The notes under the pieces were generated by a model that did no database searches, was not told the origin of the DNA, and saw only the letters and a list, made by a program, of their open reading frames with translations. From Tubiluchus corallicola (Eukaryota; Priapulida; Priapulimorpha; Priapulimorphida; Tubiluchidae), in NCBI GenBank assembly GCA_030141605.1, contig JAQGDQ010000033.1:248001-312000 (forward strand): 64,000 nt of DNA, written 5' to 3'. The position numbers were made by a program, and so were the translations under genes. Shown one piece after another: positions 39,215 through 50,067 of the stretch. Position 1 is the stretch's first letter, and each line of letters opens with the position of its first letter.

Positions 39215-42200
39215 ATGATGAATGGTATTGTGAGCGACGACGAAGCTGAATTAAACTCTCTGAGTCGAAAGCCTACTTGTTTTGTTGTGTGGGGTAAACC
39301 CTGTGCTGGTAAGACAACTATTGCTACTCACTTGTCCAAAGACTGGAATTGTATTTTAATTAATAGCATTACCCTGGTACAGGAAGCCATTACTGAAGAC
39401 ACAAAGGAAGGAAATGCACTATTAACAAGATTATTTGATGGTGCTACAATAGAAGAGGACACAATATTCAACCTTCTAAAAGAAAAAATTGCTTCACCAC
39501 AAGTTCAACATTATGGCTATATTCTGGATGGATTCCCATGCATTAATGCTAATTTATCCCCCAAAGAGCAGTTAGATATGATCTGGTCTTGGAAAATGAA
39601 GCCAGATATCATAGTTAATATAAAACTTTATGACAAGGATGCAGAAACAAGGCGGTCAGGTCAAAGAGTTGATTTCCTCACTCTCAAAATGTACTCTGAA
39701 GAAATGTACATATTTCAACCACATATTGGTGAAACATCTGAAGGCGAGGAGGAATATGAACACGAAGAAGAATCTGAGGAGAGTGAGAAACCGGCAGATG
39801 AATATACATTGAAGCCTATTATGACACCAGAGATCTTTGACAGACTAGTAAAGAAACCGGAAGATATGGGAGACCTACCTATTAGTGACATTATGCATTA
39901 TAGGGCATTTGTTCTTCCACTAGTCGAAGATCAAATTGAGAAACATCGTCGGCAGCATGTCATAGAGCTTGATGGAAATCTAGACTTACCTGAACTTTAC
40001 CGACAGCTTTCTGAGCGTTTGAATTTACTCTCTCTTCATCGTTCTGTTTTTCCTCATCTTCTTCTTGAGGATGAAGAAGATTTAGCAGAAGTTGATGAGA
40101 ATGATGTATTTCGGTCTCTAGCTGGCACAAAAGTTATTTCACCTGGCTATTTATGGCATTTATCAAAATTTAAAAATATTTGTCCAGTAGCTCTTTTTGA
40201 AGGCTCCATGTTGATGGGCCAACCTCAGTATACTGTTACATATCTTGATAAGTTTTATATGCTTTCTAGTGTGGATGCTGTGAGTAAGTTTCAGCAAAAT
40301 CCCCGGCCATATATTTTACCATCAAACTTTCGAATACCTTGTAAGTTGTGCATAATAGGACTTCCTCTAAGCGGAAAAACAACTATTTGTGCAGCACTAG
40401 CTGAACACTATTCTGCCGATGTGATTACAGTGGAAGATCATGTAGATCAATTTTTGACAGCCAAAAAAGAGGCATTTATCGAGGAAGAGCGTTTAAACAC
40501 CATGAAAGTCGCTATTGAGGAAGTTAGAAAAAGACTAGAAGTAGAAGGTTTTGAGGAAGGCGATGAAAAAAATGTTTTGCCTGAAGTTGATGATTCGCAT
40601 CCTGAAGTAGAAGAAGCTGTGAATGCAGCTGTTGCAAATGCAGAAGCAAAAGAGTTTCCACTAACTGCCAATATGTATGTTGAAATGTTAAATGACCTTA
40701 TTGCTAAAGTGGAGGAGCATGTCACGGTCAAGAGCTCTGGAAGCAAATCACATGGTGGATACATACTTGATGGCTGTCCTGCTGCACCAGATCAGTGGAC
40801 AGTGTTTTTAGAAGAAGGGGCTGTTGTTGATGATGTTATTGTACTTTTAGATGACGATGGTCATCGTCATACTGCATTGGAGAAGCGATGGTTTAAAAAA
40901 TATTATGAATGCAGTGAAGGAGACATACCAGAGGTAATATCAGAATCAGAAGAACTTGGTGTTTTTCTGCATTTGGTCGAAGATGCTCAACGAAAATGTG
41001 AGCAAATTATTGCACTGATTTCAAGAAGTTTGATCGTGCAACCTAAAATAATAGATGTTGCTGGTAAAAGCATTGATGATCTCAGACAAGAAATTGTTGC
41101 AAAATTAGAAGACAACTTCAAGCACAAAGCAGGTGAAATGTCAAACCTGGATGAGGATGAAGAAAATGCTGAAATTCGTGCTGATGAGTACCTTGAAGAA
41201 TTTGATGAAAATATTGATGTTTTGACAGAAAAGTTTATGCCACTTGGTGAAACCAGTAGCTATGACACAGTAATTCTTGCACAAAAGAAAGTGCTTATGC
41301 GTGGTGAACCTGATTATGGCGCCAAATATCGCGATAAAGTGTACTACTTTACAAATGAAGAAAACAGGTCAAAATTTATTTATGACCCATTAGCATTTCT
41401 TCCTCGCACAATTCCACTTGCACCACCAGCAGTCAGGATTGTCATGCTTGGCCCACGCGGAGCAGGTAAAACATTTATTGGAAAAGCATTGGCAAAGAAG
41501 TTAGGGGTTTTTTACGTTAATTTTAGAGAACGACTGCAAGAGATTATACGACAGAAAACAGTGACTCCAGTGAATCCTGAAGAATTTGAGGAACAGGTTC
41601 CACTTGCAGATTCAGAAGAGGCAGAAGAAGAAAGCATAGGAGGCGAAGAAGAAAATCCAAAAGAAACTTATGATTTAACGGATGAAGAGGAGAATATTTT
41701 CCATTATTTTAGTGCTGATGATAAGCTCGCACCTGATACACTAGAAAAATACCTTGCACCATTTTGGCATGAGGAGCCTTTTAAATCTCTTGGTTTTGTA
41801 ATGGAAGATTTTCCTCAAATGCAAGATGATGCACAATACTTAGGAATGAATAATTTACTTCCTGATGTAGCAGTTTCCTTAGATGTTGATGAAGACATTG
41901 TGATATTAAGACTTTTACCTAATCGGCAAAAGCAGTGGAAAGAAAAGCGAGAAAAACTACTTCAAAAGAAGCAAAAGAAAAAAGATGAAATCATGAGTGA
42001 CTGGAAAAAAAAAGTTGAGGCAAGGAGGACTGAACTAGAAACTGAGCGAAGGTTAGAAAGAGGGGAGGAGTCTAATGAAGATGAATTTTCACTATATTCA
42101 GAGGATGAAGAAACAGATATTGAAGATGTTCTCGAAGATGAGTTACCAGAACCTTATATCGATGAAGAAGACTTGGAGTCTTTTGATGAAGCAACTGAAA

Positions 42201-44149
42201 GGATGAAAGATGAACTATCACTTTTATGGCAAGAAGGTATTAATGAACTTGAACTAATAAAAGATGCACTTGCAGAGTTTCATTGTCCAGTGATTGAACT
42301 AGATGGCAGTCGAAAATCTCATGTAATTCATTGTCGTTTGGATAATGCTTTGAAGCCTATAATACAACACAGAAAAAGTTTGTTTGAACGTGTTTACCCA
42401 ATAGAAGTTCCTGCAGCAGATGATTTATTGTCGGCTGGATATGTTTCTCTGAGTAAATTTGGAAAATGGTGCCCCGTGAAGCTTTTGGAAGGTGAACATG
42501 TGGTTCCAAAACCACCTTTCTTTCCTGTAACATATCGGCAATATGTTTATTTTCTTTCTTCTTCTCAAGCAAGAAAAGATTTTATGCAAGATCCTTTGTA
42601 TTACATTGATCAAACTCCACCTAGTGAAATGGCTCCCTTGAAACTTGCCATATTGGGACCTCCAAAGTCAGGTAAAACTACAATTGCAAAACGACTGGTT
42701 CAAGAATTTGGCATTCTTAGAATATCAGCTGGGTCAGCAATGAGATATGTGCTAAAAAATCAACCAAATACAGAATTGGCAAAAAAGTTGAATCACCAAT
42801 TGATGTGTGGCCTAACTGCTTCTGTAGAGTTAATTGTCCAGGCAGTTGAAGTCAACCTTACCAATTCTATTTGTCAGAGCAGAGGTTACGTATTGGATGG
42901 GTTTCCTGTAATGCAATATCAAATTGACTTAATGACAGACAGGAGCATCATTCCAATTTGTGTTATAGAGCTTCAACTTGAACCGCAAGTCACTTTTATA
43001 CGAGGACAGAAGGACCGCTCCGAGAGAACGTTACCACTGCATGATAGTCTGAAGATTTTAGCATTCAGAACAGCTGAGTGGCATAAAGAGTTTCAGGCTG
43101 TGCAACATTGGTATGAAATGGAGCATAAGAATGTAACAAAAGTTGATGGCTCTAGGTCAAGATGGTGGGTGTGGAATGCAATTCTTTCTGCGGCAAAGAT
43201 ATCTGTGGCTCGTACACAAAGATACTTGAATGGAAAGCTAACTGGTGAAGCTGTACCTTTGTTAGGATTATGCATCAGGCCATATGAGTTTGAGGAGAAA
43301 CTTGGAGAATTTGGCAAATATTGTCCTGTGTGTTTGGCAGAAGATGAGCTTACTGACTGCTCTGATGACTGTTTTCTTCAGTATGCTGCTGAATTTAAAA
43401 ATAAACATTATGTAATGTGTTCAATAGTTCACTTGGATGCTTTTCTTATCAGAGCACAATGGTATGTATTGCCAGCTGCTCCAAATGCCCTCCCACCAGA
43501 AGACTGTCTTCCTAAGCCATGTTTTGAGGAGCTTTCAAATGAAGAAGTGGCACTGCAAGGATTTTGTCCTGTCACCTTTGTTGATGGTTTGTGTGCCCAT
43601 GAAGCTTTAATAAAAGGGTGTAGCAAGTATGGTGTGAAATATAAAAATAAGTTCTTTGTTATGACAACAGTCGAAAATCAAGAGAAATTTCTCAGAAAAC
43701 CAGAAAAATATGCAAATGCTACAATTATTGTGAAATTGCCTTCTATGAACCCTTCTTTGGTTCTGACTGCCCTTCCAATGCTTGGATACTTAGAACAAAC
43801 TGTGGCAATGGCACTCATCAGAGCAATGACATCAGCTGCACTTTTCAAACCAAAGTTCCCATGTCTGAGTATAGAAGCATCTGCTCAGGTATTTCTGGCC
43901 TACCATCTGAAAGTGCATAATCCTTATAGTTCAGATTTTGTTCGACAAAAATACCGGGAACTCTTCCAGAAATACAAAGATCAGTGCAACTTGATTGGTT
44001 ACCTGAGTAACAACATGACACCTTTTTATGTGGAGCCAGAATATCGCCCACATGACTTTAATAAAAAAATGAATGATTTTATGAATATTGTGACAAGCAA
44101 AGGCTGTGATGTGAATTGGAATTTATGCGATATATTTTCAACAGATTAG
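39215..44149 (+). CDS. AK9: adenylate kinase 9, four P-loop kinase domains, single coding exon
   Basis: AK9 is a large nucleoside monophosphate/diphosphate kinase of animals that transfers phosphate between nucleotides, often linked to cilia. The frame is uninterrupted for 1644 residues from ATG 39,215 (human about 1911). It carries four Walker A loops: GKPCAGKT (about 27-34), GLPLSGKT (about 382), GPRGAGKT (about 746) and GPPKSGKT (about 1147). Each is followed by an NMP-site segment of the GYILDGFP type. The third is altered to GFVMEDFP. Between them lie CPV repeat modules (ICPVALFEG, WCPVKLLEG, YCPVCL, FCPVTFVDG) and acidic, coiled linkers. An acceptor CTTTTTGCAG lies just upstream, so a 5' exon exists; whether it is coding is unknown. 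The first ATG aligns with the short N terminus of the family. A candidate AATAAA is near 45,201. The absence of introns is unusual, because the human gene has about 40 exons. Confidence 0.95.
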   Translation: MMNGIVSDDEAELNSLSRKPTCFVVWGKPCAGKTTIATHLSKDWNCILINSITLVQEAITEDTKEGNALLTRLFDGATIEEDTIFNLLKEKIASPQVQHYGYILDGFPCINANLSPKEQLDMIWSWKMKPDIIVNIKLYDKDAETRRSGQRVDFLTLKMYSEEMYIFQPHIGETSEGEEEYEHEEESEESEKPADEYTLKPIMTPEIFDRLVKKPEDMGDLPISDIMHYRAFVLPLVEDQIEKHRRQHVIELDGNLDLPELYRQLSERLNLLSLHRSVFPHLLLEDEEDLAEVDENDVFRSLAGTKVISPGYLWHLSKFKNICPVALFEGSMLMGQPQYTVTYLDKFYMLSSVDAVSKFQQNPRPYILPSNFRIPCKLCIIGLPLSGKTTICAALAEHYSADVITVEDHVDQFLTAKKEAFIEEERLNTMKVAIEEVRKRLEVEGFEEGDEKNVLPEVDDSHPEVEEAVNAAVANAEAKEFPLTANMYVEMLNDLIAKVEEHVTVKSSGSKSHGGYILDGCPAAPDQWTVFLEEGAVVDDVIVLLDDDGHRHTALEKRWFKKYYECSEGDIPEVISESEELGVFLHLVEDAQRKCEQIIALISRSLIVQPKIIDVAGKSIDDLRQEIVAKLEDNFKHKAGEMSNLDEDEENAEIRADEYLEEFDENIDVLTEKFMPLGETSSYDTVILAQKKVLMRGEPDYGAKYRDKVYYFTNEENRSKFIYDPLAFLPRTIPLAPPAVRIVMLGPRGAGKTFIGKALAKKLGVFYVNFRERLQEIIRQKTVTPVNPEEFEEQVPLADSEEAEEESIGGEEENPKETYDLTDEEENIFHYFSADDKLAPDTLEKYLAPFWHEEPFKSLGFVMEDFPQMQDDAQYLGMNNLLPDVAVSLDVDEDIVILRLLPNRQKQWKEKREKLLQKKQKKKDEIMSDWKKKVEARRTELETERRLERGEESNEDEFSLYSEDEETDIEDVLEDELPEPYIDEEDLESFDEATERMKDELSLLWQEGINELELIKDALAEFHCPVIELDGSRKSHVIHCRLDNALKPIIQHRKSLFERVYPIEVPAADDLLSAGYVSLSKFGKWCPVKLLEGEHVVPKPPFFPVTYRQYVYFLSSSQARKDFMQDPLYYIDQTPPSEMAPLKLAILGPPKSGKTTIAKRLVQEFGILRISAGSAMRYVLKNQPNTELAKKLNHQLMCGLTASVELIVQAVEVNLTNSICQSRGYVLDGFPVMQYQIDLMTDRSIIPICVIELQLEPQVTFIRGQKDRSERTLPLHDSLKILAFRTAEWHKEFQAVQHWYEMEHKNVTKVDGSRSRWWVWNAILSAAKISVARTQRYLNGKLTGEAVPLLGLCIRPYEFEEKLGEFGKYCPVCLAEDELTDCSDDCFLQYAAEFKNKHYVMCSIVHLDAFLIRAQWYVLPAAPNALPPEDCLPKPCFEELSNEEVALQGFCPVTFVDGLCAHEALIKGCSKYGVKYKNKFFVMTTVENQEKFLRKPEKYANATIIVKLPSMNPSLVLTALPMLGYLEQTVAMALIRAMTSAALFKPKFPCLSIEASAQVFLAYHLKVHNPYSSDFVRQKYRELFQKYKDQCNLIGYLSNNMTPFYVEPEYRPHDFNKKMNDFMNIVTSKGCDVNWNLCDIFSTD

Positions 44150-46080
44150 ATGGCAATGAGCATTTCCAATGAATTTGAAAGTATTAACAGAACTTCTTGG
44201 ATTTGTAAACATGGAAAAATGTGAGAACAGAAAACATAGGCTTTTTGGACAAAACGTGCAATGACACAACTATAATAAGGCTAGATCAAGTACTAATCAG
44301 ATTATCTGTAGCTAGAGTGTTGACTTTGACAACTTGAGTGTATGATGCTAAACTGTTCTGACACACTGCTGTAAACTAACACGTCAGTGCACCGCACTGT
44401 AGTGTACATTACATCACTGGAATATAATCCTGCAACTATGTACATTGCACTGGTGGAGTAGTGGCTATAAGTCCCTACCACATCCTTCCTTGTTGGGTGA
44501 GCAAAGTATATGAGTAGTCATATGTGCTTATGGTGATGTATAAGCAACATAGAGGCTGGTTATTTATCAGAGGGGTGACCACCATATTCGTTACACATAT
44601 TGGATAGGTTCATTTGAACACCTTTCTGATTCTAGTTTGAGAAATGGAGGATATATTCTCATATGTAAAAGTGCTACGTGAGTCCTTTGTCAATTCAATA
44701 CCATATTTTAGCAATACCATATTTTAGAGGATTGCCTCAAGAGAGAACTAGTTTCCAGTACTGCCATAGCAGCTTTCTATCCACTACGTGTGTCATTGAA
44801 CTCAGTATTCTAGCTTGAAGCTGATGAAGTGCGACGATAAAAAGCCATTATAGTCCTGTTGCTATTGGTGGTCAATTGCACACTCTATTAACTTGATAAT
44901 TCTCCAAGTCATTATACTAATTACAGCTGAAATTATAAAATATTAATAATTAGTTTGGCTGCTTATTTAGTTCCATTTTTATTTTACTATCCTTTAGTGC
45001 ACATGTTTCATTTTATTTAGTTCCATTTTATTTTTACTATCCTTTAGTGCACGTTTCATCATTTTTACCAGCAATCAACATTGTTAAAATGTTAACTGCT
45101 ACGCATGTGACTTGCACGTGCATTGACACACATGCGTCTTATTATATACATACATGGTAGAAAAATTATTAATGAAATATATATATAAATACGTTGAGCA
45201 GTAATAAACGCAACATAGCAATTCCACGCACTACTGTATTCTAGTTTTTTTGTAACCGTCAATTATTGTCTTATGTTAAATACACCTTATGTCAATATGT
45301 GCTGCTTTTGAGGTTACTGTTTGTTAAAGCACGTGGTGCATGAAAAATTTGTAGATGGCAATACATATTGTACATGCTAATGTCAAGGTAGCGACAAAAT
45401 TTTTACATACATATAGGTATTATTCATGACGCCATTCGTTTAGTTCGTTGACAAAAGTTCTGATATACAACATGCTAGGGAAAAGAGAAAAATTCAAAAT
45501 AGTGTAACAGTAGAAAAATCGCTTGTAATACAGTGTAGTGACCAAAAAGACAAAAGTAAATAAGTTAATTCAAAACAAATGTCAGTGGGTAAACTCTCCG
45601 GAAGTCAAGATAGAAGGTGAAGGACAGCAAAAAAAAAGTCAAAAGAAAAGACGAACGTAAGCAGGCAAATTAAGGTAAAGAAGAAACTAAAACATTAATA
45701 ATTAAAAGCAGCTTTAATTATAGGCAATAAAGGAATTTGTCCTTATTCTGGGTCCTGTGTTTTTGTAAAGGTTCTTCAATATGCGCAATGTAATTATTTT
45801 TGCAGAAAATCGTAATACCTTCGTTTTTGACAGTATACTAGTTAGCGCTATGTGCAAGTCAAACTTTTGATGTGTATGATATCAGAAACACCATTATTAC
45901 ACGTTGTAGCAACCTATGTATCTCATTCCTGCCATTAAAATGAATGAATAATGATGCTGAGTCGAATGGCCAAATATGCAAACTTTATCTGATTCGAAAA
46001 AACGCAGTATATGTAGTGAACTTGCTTTGATTTTTACCGAAGCGGCTCTTGTGGAATTTTTATTCCATTCATGCTTGTAA
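44150..46080. other. AK9 3' flank and intergenic region
   Basis: AT-rich, no coding features. It contains a 47-bp tandem duplication at 44,963-45,058 (unit with AGTTCCATTTT and CTATCCTTTAGTGCAC) and an AATAAA near 45,201 that could end the AK9 mRNA. Confidence 0.5.
44963..45058. repeat. tandem duplication, about 47-bp unit
   Basis: 44963-45010 and 45012-45058 share TTATTTAGTTCCATTTT, ACTATCCTTTAGTGCAC and GTTTCA with only small indels. Confidence 0.85.
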
Positions 46081-46102
46081 CTCCGCCCTTTTCCATATTT
46101 GG
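46081..46102 (+). promoter_or_regulatory. GC box and CArG box upstream of LDLRAP1
   Basis: CTCCGCCC (Sp1-type) is followed directly by CCATATTTGG, a perfect CC(A/T)6GG serum response factor site, about 340 bp upstream of the LDLRAP1 start codon. Consensus match only. Confidence 0.35.
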
Positions 46103-46443
46103 GTAAGCGCGAAGTGGCGTGATTCTACGACATAGATGAGCATTTTCATTCTTGCCGACAGGGGTGGGCTACAGTAAGTCATGGCAAATTGGAAAAAGGC
46201 TGAGCAACTGAGGTTGGTGTTGTAGACACATGTGCTCGACTTTTGTGAAATCGTGCGATGTTATTTCATTGTTCAACTTTATAGGACATTAATGTCTTGT
46301 TGCAGACAACTTTTAAAGGGCGCCTCTCACCATAAGAATGCAAGTCGAAGGGGTGTGTGTTATCACGTGATTCCTCGTGCGATGTGCTGGCGGCTACTGA
46401 CCGCATTTCGTAGATTTTTAGTGTGCTGTGCAATATTTTCATC

Positions 46444-46519
46444 ATGTCTTCTTTAATTAAAGCAGTACAACGGAGTCCTAGTCATTCTAAAAAAGATTGT
46501 CAGAATACTAAGCATTCAA
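46444..46519 (+). CDS. LDLRAP1: LDLRAP1 exon 1
   Basis: Encodes MSSLIKAVQRSPSHSKK and the following 8 residues; donor TCAA|GTAAGT. The RSPS motif aligns with the human N terminus. Confidence 0.85.
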
Positions 46520-49500
46520 GTAAGTGTCTCTTTCGTAACGTGTTTGATTTAAATTGTTTCATTTATAACTACTGTATTAACTTGACGCATAGTATCTTAT
46601 GTGACCGGTTTAATTTGCGCAAGTTGGCAGTGAGCCAATTTTTTTTGATGTTGCACAAGTCCCCCTTTTTCTGTTTATTTCTAGTTTGTAGTGTTATTAA
46701 AGAATAGCTTATTGAAGAGGGTCTGTGCTGTGAGAGATTTGTTTTATTTTTTAAAGAATTATCCGAATATTTTATCAGCGATTGCGTCAGCTAACTTTCA
46801 AACAGTCAAATGAAATTAGCCCACAAAAATACACGAGCAAAAAATGATAACTGTAAAGGCATGGTAAATAAGGCAATACTGTTGTAAACTAGCAAGTTCA
46901 TGCTGTTCATGTCTTTGGAATTTTGATGTGAAGGCTAATATTTGATATCACGATCTACCTTAAAGTGAATTAAATCATGACTAAAATACTTAACACGTAA
47001 CACGACAACTGAGTAAGAACAGTGTGTCTCAAGTTCAACGAGTTGTCTACGGACATGCAAGTAGGCTATTTGGCCTAGTTGTGGACTGTACATTAATGTT
47101 GTTATTTATTTATTTAGTAATTTATTGTTTAGAACTTTTCGAAGATTGGACTAACACCAAAGAGCCATTAAAGGATGGTGTAACATTCTACGTTAAGTAC
47201 ATTGGTTCAACATTATTAGACCAAGAAAATGGAGAGGAGGCTACTTCTTCTGCTATTAAGAGGATTGTTGTTCTAGCTAAAGCAGCTGGAAAGAGGTTAA
47301 CTACTGCATCTCTTATGATCTGTCCACGTGGTATTCGTTTGACGGATATGAATACGAGAAAAGTCTGCCATTCTCTTAGTATTTATCGGTATGTGCTACT
47401 GGTCAGTTTATTGGTATTGGTATGGTCAATCAAGCTGGCTCATAAAACGCATGTCCCATGTTCTTTAAGGTGAAGTAACTTGCAGAACTAAGAAGGAATT
47501 GTAGAAAATAACTAAGACCTTGTAATTGCAAATAAAGAAATATGACTGAAAATGTCTAGCTAGCCTAGCAGTCACTAAACAGAAGTATAGCAGAGCGCAT
47601 TCAAAACTCATAGTACTCATGAAACTTCTTTAAATATTTAAAACTGCTTCATAGAAACTGCTACACTTCACAAAAGCTCAAGATTTCAGTTTTTCCAAGT
47701 ATCAGTTCTCGATTGCCTCTCTTATATGAAAGTTTGTATATGAAAACACATATTCAGATTTAATTTGAAATAGATACATTATTTATTGCAGTTATCATCA
47801 TCAAGAATATTATCCTTAATTTTTTAAATTTTTAATTTTTCAGAATTGCTTATTGCTGTTTAAACACGACAAATGAGAGGATTTGTGCTTTCAATGCCAG
47901 GTCCGTGGAAAATGATGCAATTGAGTGTCATTCATTTCTCTGTAGCAAGAAAAAAATGGTAAGTCTTGCATGTTCTAGTTTTAATCATCTCATTTAAGAA
48001 TTAAGATCATGATTTTTAGTTTCTAGGTGTTTTGTGTTGAAAAGAGGTCGTTGTGGGTAGTGGGCTTACATAGTTTCACTGCCTTGCTTTGATAAGGTAT
48101 TATTATTATAGTCACAATAAATCCACAATTTATTTTAAATTGCTAATCTAAAATTTTTATGCTGTAGGCCAAAGCTATTGTTCTGACAATTAATCAGGCC
48201 TTTCAAATTGCTTACGAACAATTGGGAGGCGCTGATTCTACAGAAAAGGGATCTGAAAATCCACATTCTTTTCCAAAAGCTATAGTACATTCAGCTCCAA
48301 ACAGTTCAAGCCATTCTCCTCCATCTAAATTGTCTAAAGGTAATTTTTTATTTTGATTATTTGTATGTATCGTTTTGTTACGGTAACGTAACAGCTCCCG
48401 TGTGCCCATGCCTGTGGTCATGAAGCAAAGCCTGCAAGAGCACCAGGGTGGTGCAGAATTACCAGACACTTGCCAGCATGAAGTCGCACAGAAAATAAAC
48501 TTAATGGCAAACATTCAGTTTCATAACTGATTTTAAAAATTCTAAAAATAAGTAAGACACAAAATCTTACCTTTAAAAAATAGTGTCCCACCAAATTATT
48601 TTGCAAATGATTTCACAAACCTAGAGTTCATTAAGTCAGCAAATGTAAGAAGTTGGGTATGCAATCTAGATTTGAACTAGGCACCTTGTGCTTATGTTGC
48701 AGATGCCTAATACCACTAGACCGCCCCTCTACCAGTGGTCAACATCAAGGCAGTCCAAAGTACATCCCTACTTTGAAATAATTATTACTTTACTACATAA
48801 CCACTAAATTAAAATGCAGAACAATTTTCCATAGCTCACCAATCACTACTAGCTTAAAACATTGCAGAGTTTATAATTCTTTTTAATTGAGATTAGAAGA
48901 AAATTCTGTTCAGTTTCAATGTGGCATTTTTATTTTTTACTTGATATTATATCAGAAATTGGTGCGGTAATATAGCCGATCATTTGGCTAAGCCTCAGTT
49001 TGTTGACACTAAAAAAATTTACTTGGGTTTGGTTAATAAAAATTGCCTTCGTGTACCAATTAAATTATTGTTTGATGTGCAGGCCAGCAGTCGCTCTCTG
49101 CAATACCCGACATTTAATTCTTTGCTCTAGAATGACTGTAGCAATCTAACAGGAAAATGCTGAATTCGACTGGCCAACTATTACGAATGAACTTTTGATA
49201 GCCTTGACCCTGGAAGATGCCATGGCATCTGCAAATGTAAGCAGAAGGCACTCCTTAAAGCCCAGCTGCATCACTGTTTCTTCCTGTCTTTCACTGTGTT
49301 TGTAGTATCAATAATGATCTTGATATTAAGTAATTAATGGGGTTCCAATAGTATATAGTATATGTATACAGTAACAAAGTTATGTTACTGTAAATGTGAA
49401 TGACTGAAACTAAAATTCTCCTGTCAAGCAAAATATTTGCGTAATTGCATTATCAGGCAATATTCGACTGTACGTATTAAGTTGTTTTTGAGATAAACGG

Positions 49501-50067
49501 AAAACAGGTCTTTAGTAGGCTTTAGTCATTTACTCATTTAACTGCATTGGAATTAAAGTTATGTAGTTTTAAAGGTAGCTGTCTTAACTTTTTTTACTTG
49601 TTTTTAGTCTCTAGCGCATGCAAGATTAGCAGTCAAAGAAATTGGGTTGATTTTAGTGACGAAGAAGCTGAAAAGGAGAACAAGAATGAAACCGCAGTTG
49701 CTGCAGATGATTTTGACGATTGTTTTGCTGCGTATGTATTTTTGCTTTGCAGTTTCTAGCTGTTATCACTTATATTTTTCAAATTGATAGACACATGAGA
49801 ACTTAATGTGTTTTTGGCTAGTTTATGTTGTTAACTTAGTCACACATTGTTTTGCTGCCCTATTGTAAATTTAATATGTCAGTATTCATGTATTTTTACA
49901 GCTTTGCGGAAGCCAGGCTAAAAACTGGAGAAAAAATATTTTCAACCAACATTTCTGATGATGATGAAGGCTCTGTCAAAGGCACCAGTCGGGAATCATC
50001 TCGTGATAGGAAGTATAAAGGTCATATACGACATAACAGCTCAGTTGATGAATTATTATGTTTGTAG
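46444..50067 (+). CDS. LDLRAP1: LDL receptor adaptor protein 1-like (ARH) PTB-domain adaptor, 6 exons, complete
   Basis: LDLRAP1/ARH is a cytosolic endocytic adaptor that binds FxNPxY tails of LDL-receptor-family proteins through a PTB domain and links them to clathrin and AP-2. Six exons, 46444-46519, 47133-47388, 47844-47958, 48168-48339, 49608-49731 and 49902-50067, join in phase to 302 residues (human 308). The start MSSLIKAVQRSPSHSKK and KLFEDWTNTKEPLKDGV match the family start. The PTB domain (about 35-170) shows VKYIGSTLL, AIKRIVVLAKAAGKRL, CPRGIRLTD, SIYRIAYC, ECHSFLCSKKKM and TINQAFQIAYE. Residues 243-253, DDCFAAFAEAR, fit the AP-2 beta-appendage motif [DE]nX1-2FXX[FL]XXXR. The best clathrin-box candidate is the C-terminal ELLCL, which lacks the acidic end. 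AATAAA signals are at 50,102 and 50,710. GULP/CED-6 is the nearest alternative, but the N terminus and AP-2 motif favour ARH. Confidence 0.92.
47133..47388 (+). CDS. LDLRAP1: LDLRAP1 exon 2 (PTB, first half)
   Basis: Acceptor TTATTGTTTAG, donor ATCG|GTATGT. Covers LFEDWTNTKEPL to SIYR. Confidence 0.93.
47844..47958 (+). CDS. LDLRAP1: LDLRAP1 exon 3 (PTB)
   Basis: Acceptor TAATTTTTCAG, donor AATG|GTAAGT. Encodes IAYCCLNTTNERICAF and ECHSFLCSKKKM. Confidence 0.93.
48168..48339 (+). CDS. LDLRAP1: LDLRAP1 exon 4 (PTB C-terminal helix, Ser-rich linker)
   Basis: Encodes AKAIVLTINQAFQIAYEQL, the long PTB helix, followed by a serine/proline-rich linker. Donor AAAG|GTAATT. Confidence 0.9.
48655..48735 (-). 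repeat. tRNA-derived SINE-like remnant
   Basis: On the minus strand GGTCTAGTGG (A-box-like, TRGYNNAGTGG) is followed 34 bp later by AGTTCAAATCT (B-box-like), with T-arm pairing CTAG/CTAG. The acceptor stem does not pair, so it is not a working tRNA. It lies in LDLRAP1 intron 4. Confidence 0.4.
49608..49731 (+). CDS. LDLRAP1: LDLRAP1 exon 5
   Basis: Encodes an acidic segment with NWVDFSDEEAEKENKN and ends DDFDDCFAA, the first half of the AP-2 binding motif. Donor CTGC|GTATGT. Confidence 0.85.
49902..50067 (+). CDS. LDLRAP1: LDLRAP1 exon 6 (last)
   Basis: Begins FAEARLKTGEKIF, completing the AP-2 motif. It continues with an acidic DDDEG patch and a basic RESSRDRKYKGH stretch, ending ELLCL. 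Confidence 0.88.

Noticed and set aside
40447-40764. 105-residue minus-strand frame inside AK9
   Set aside because: Serine-rich antisense shadow of a strongly supported coding exon.
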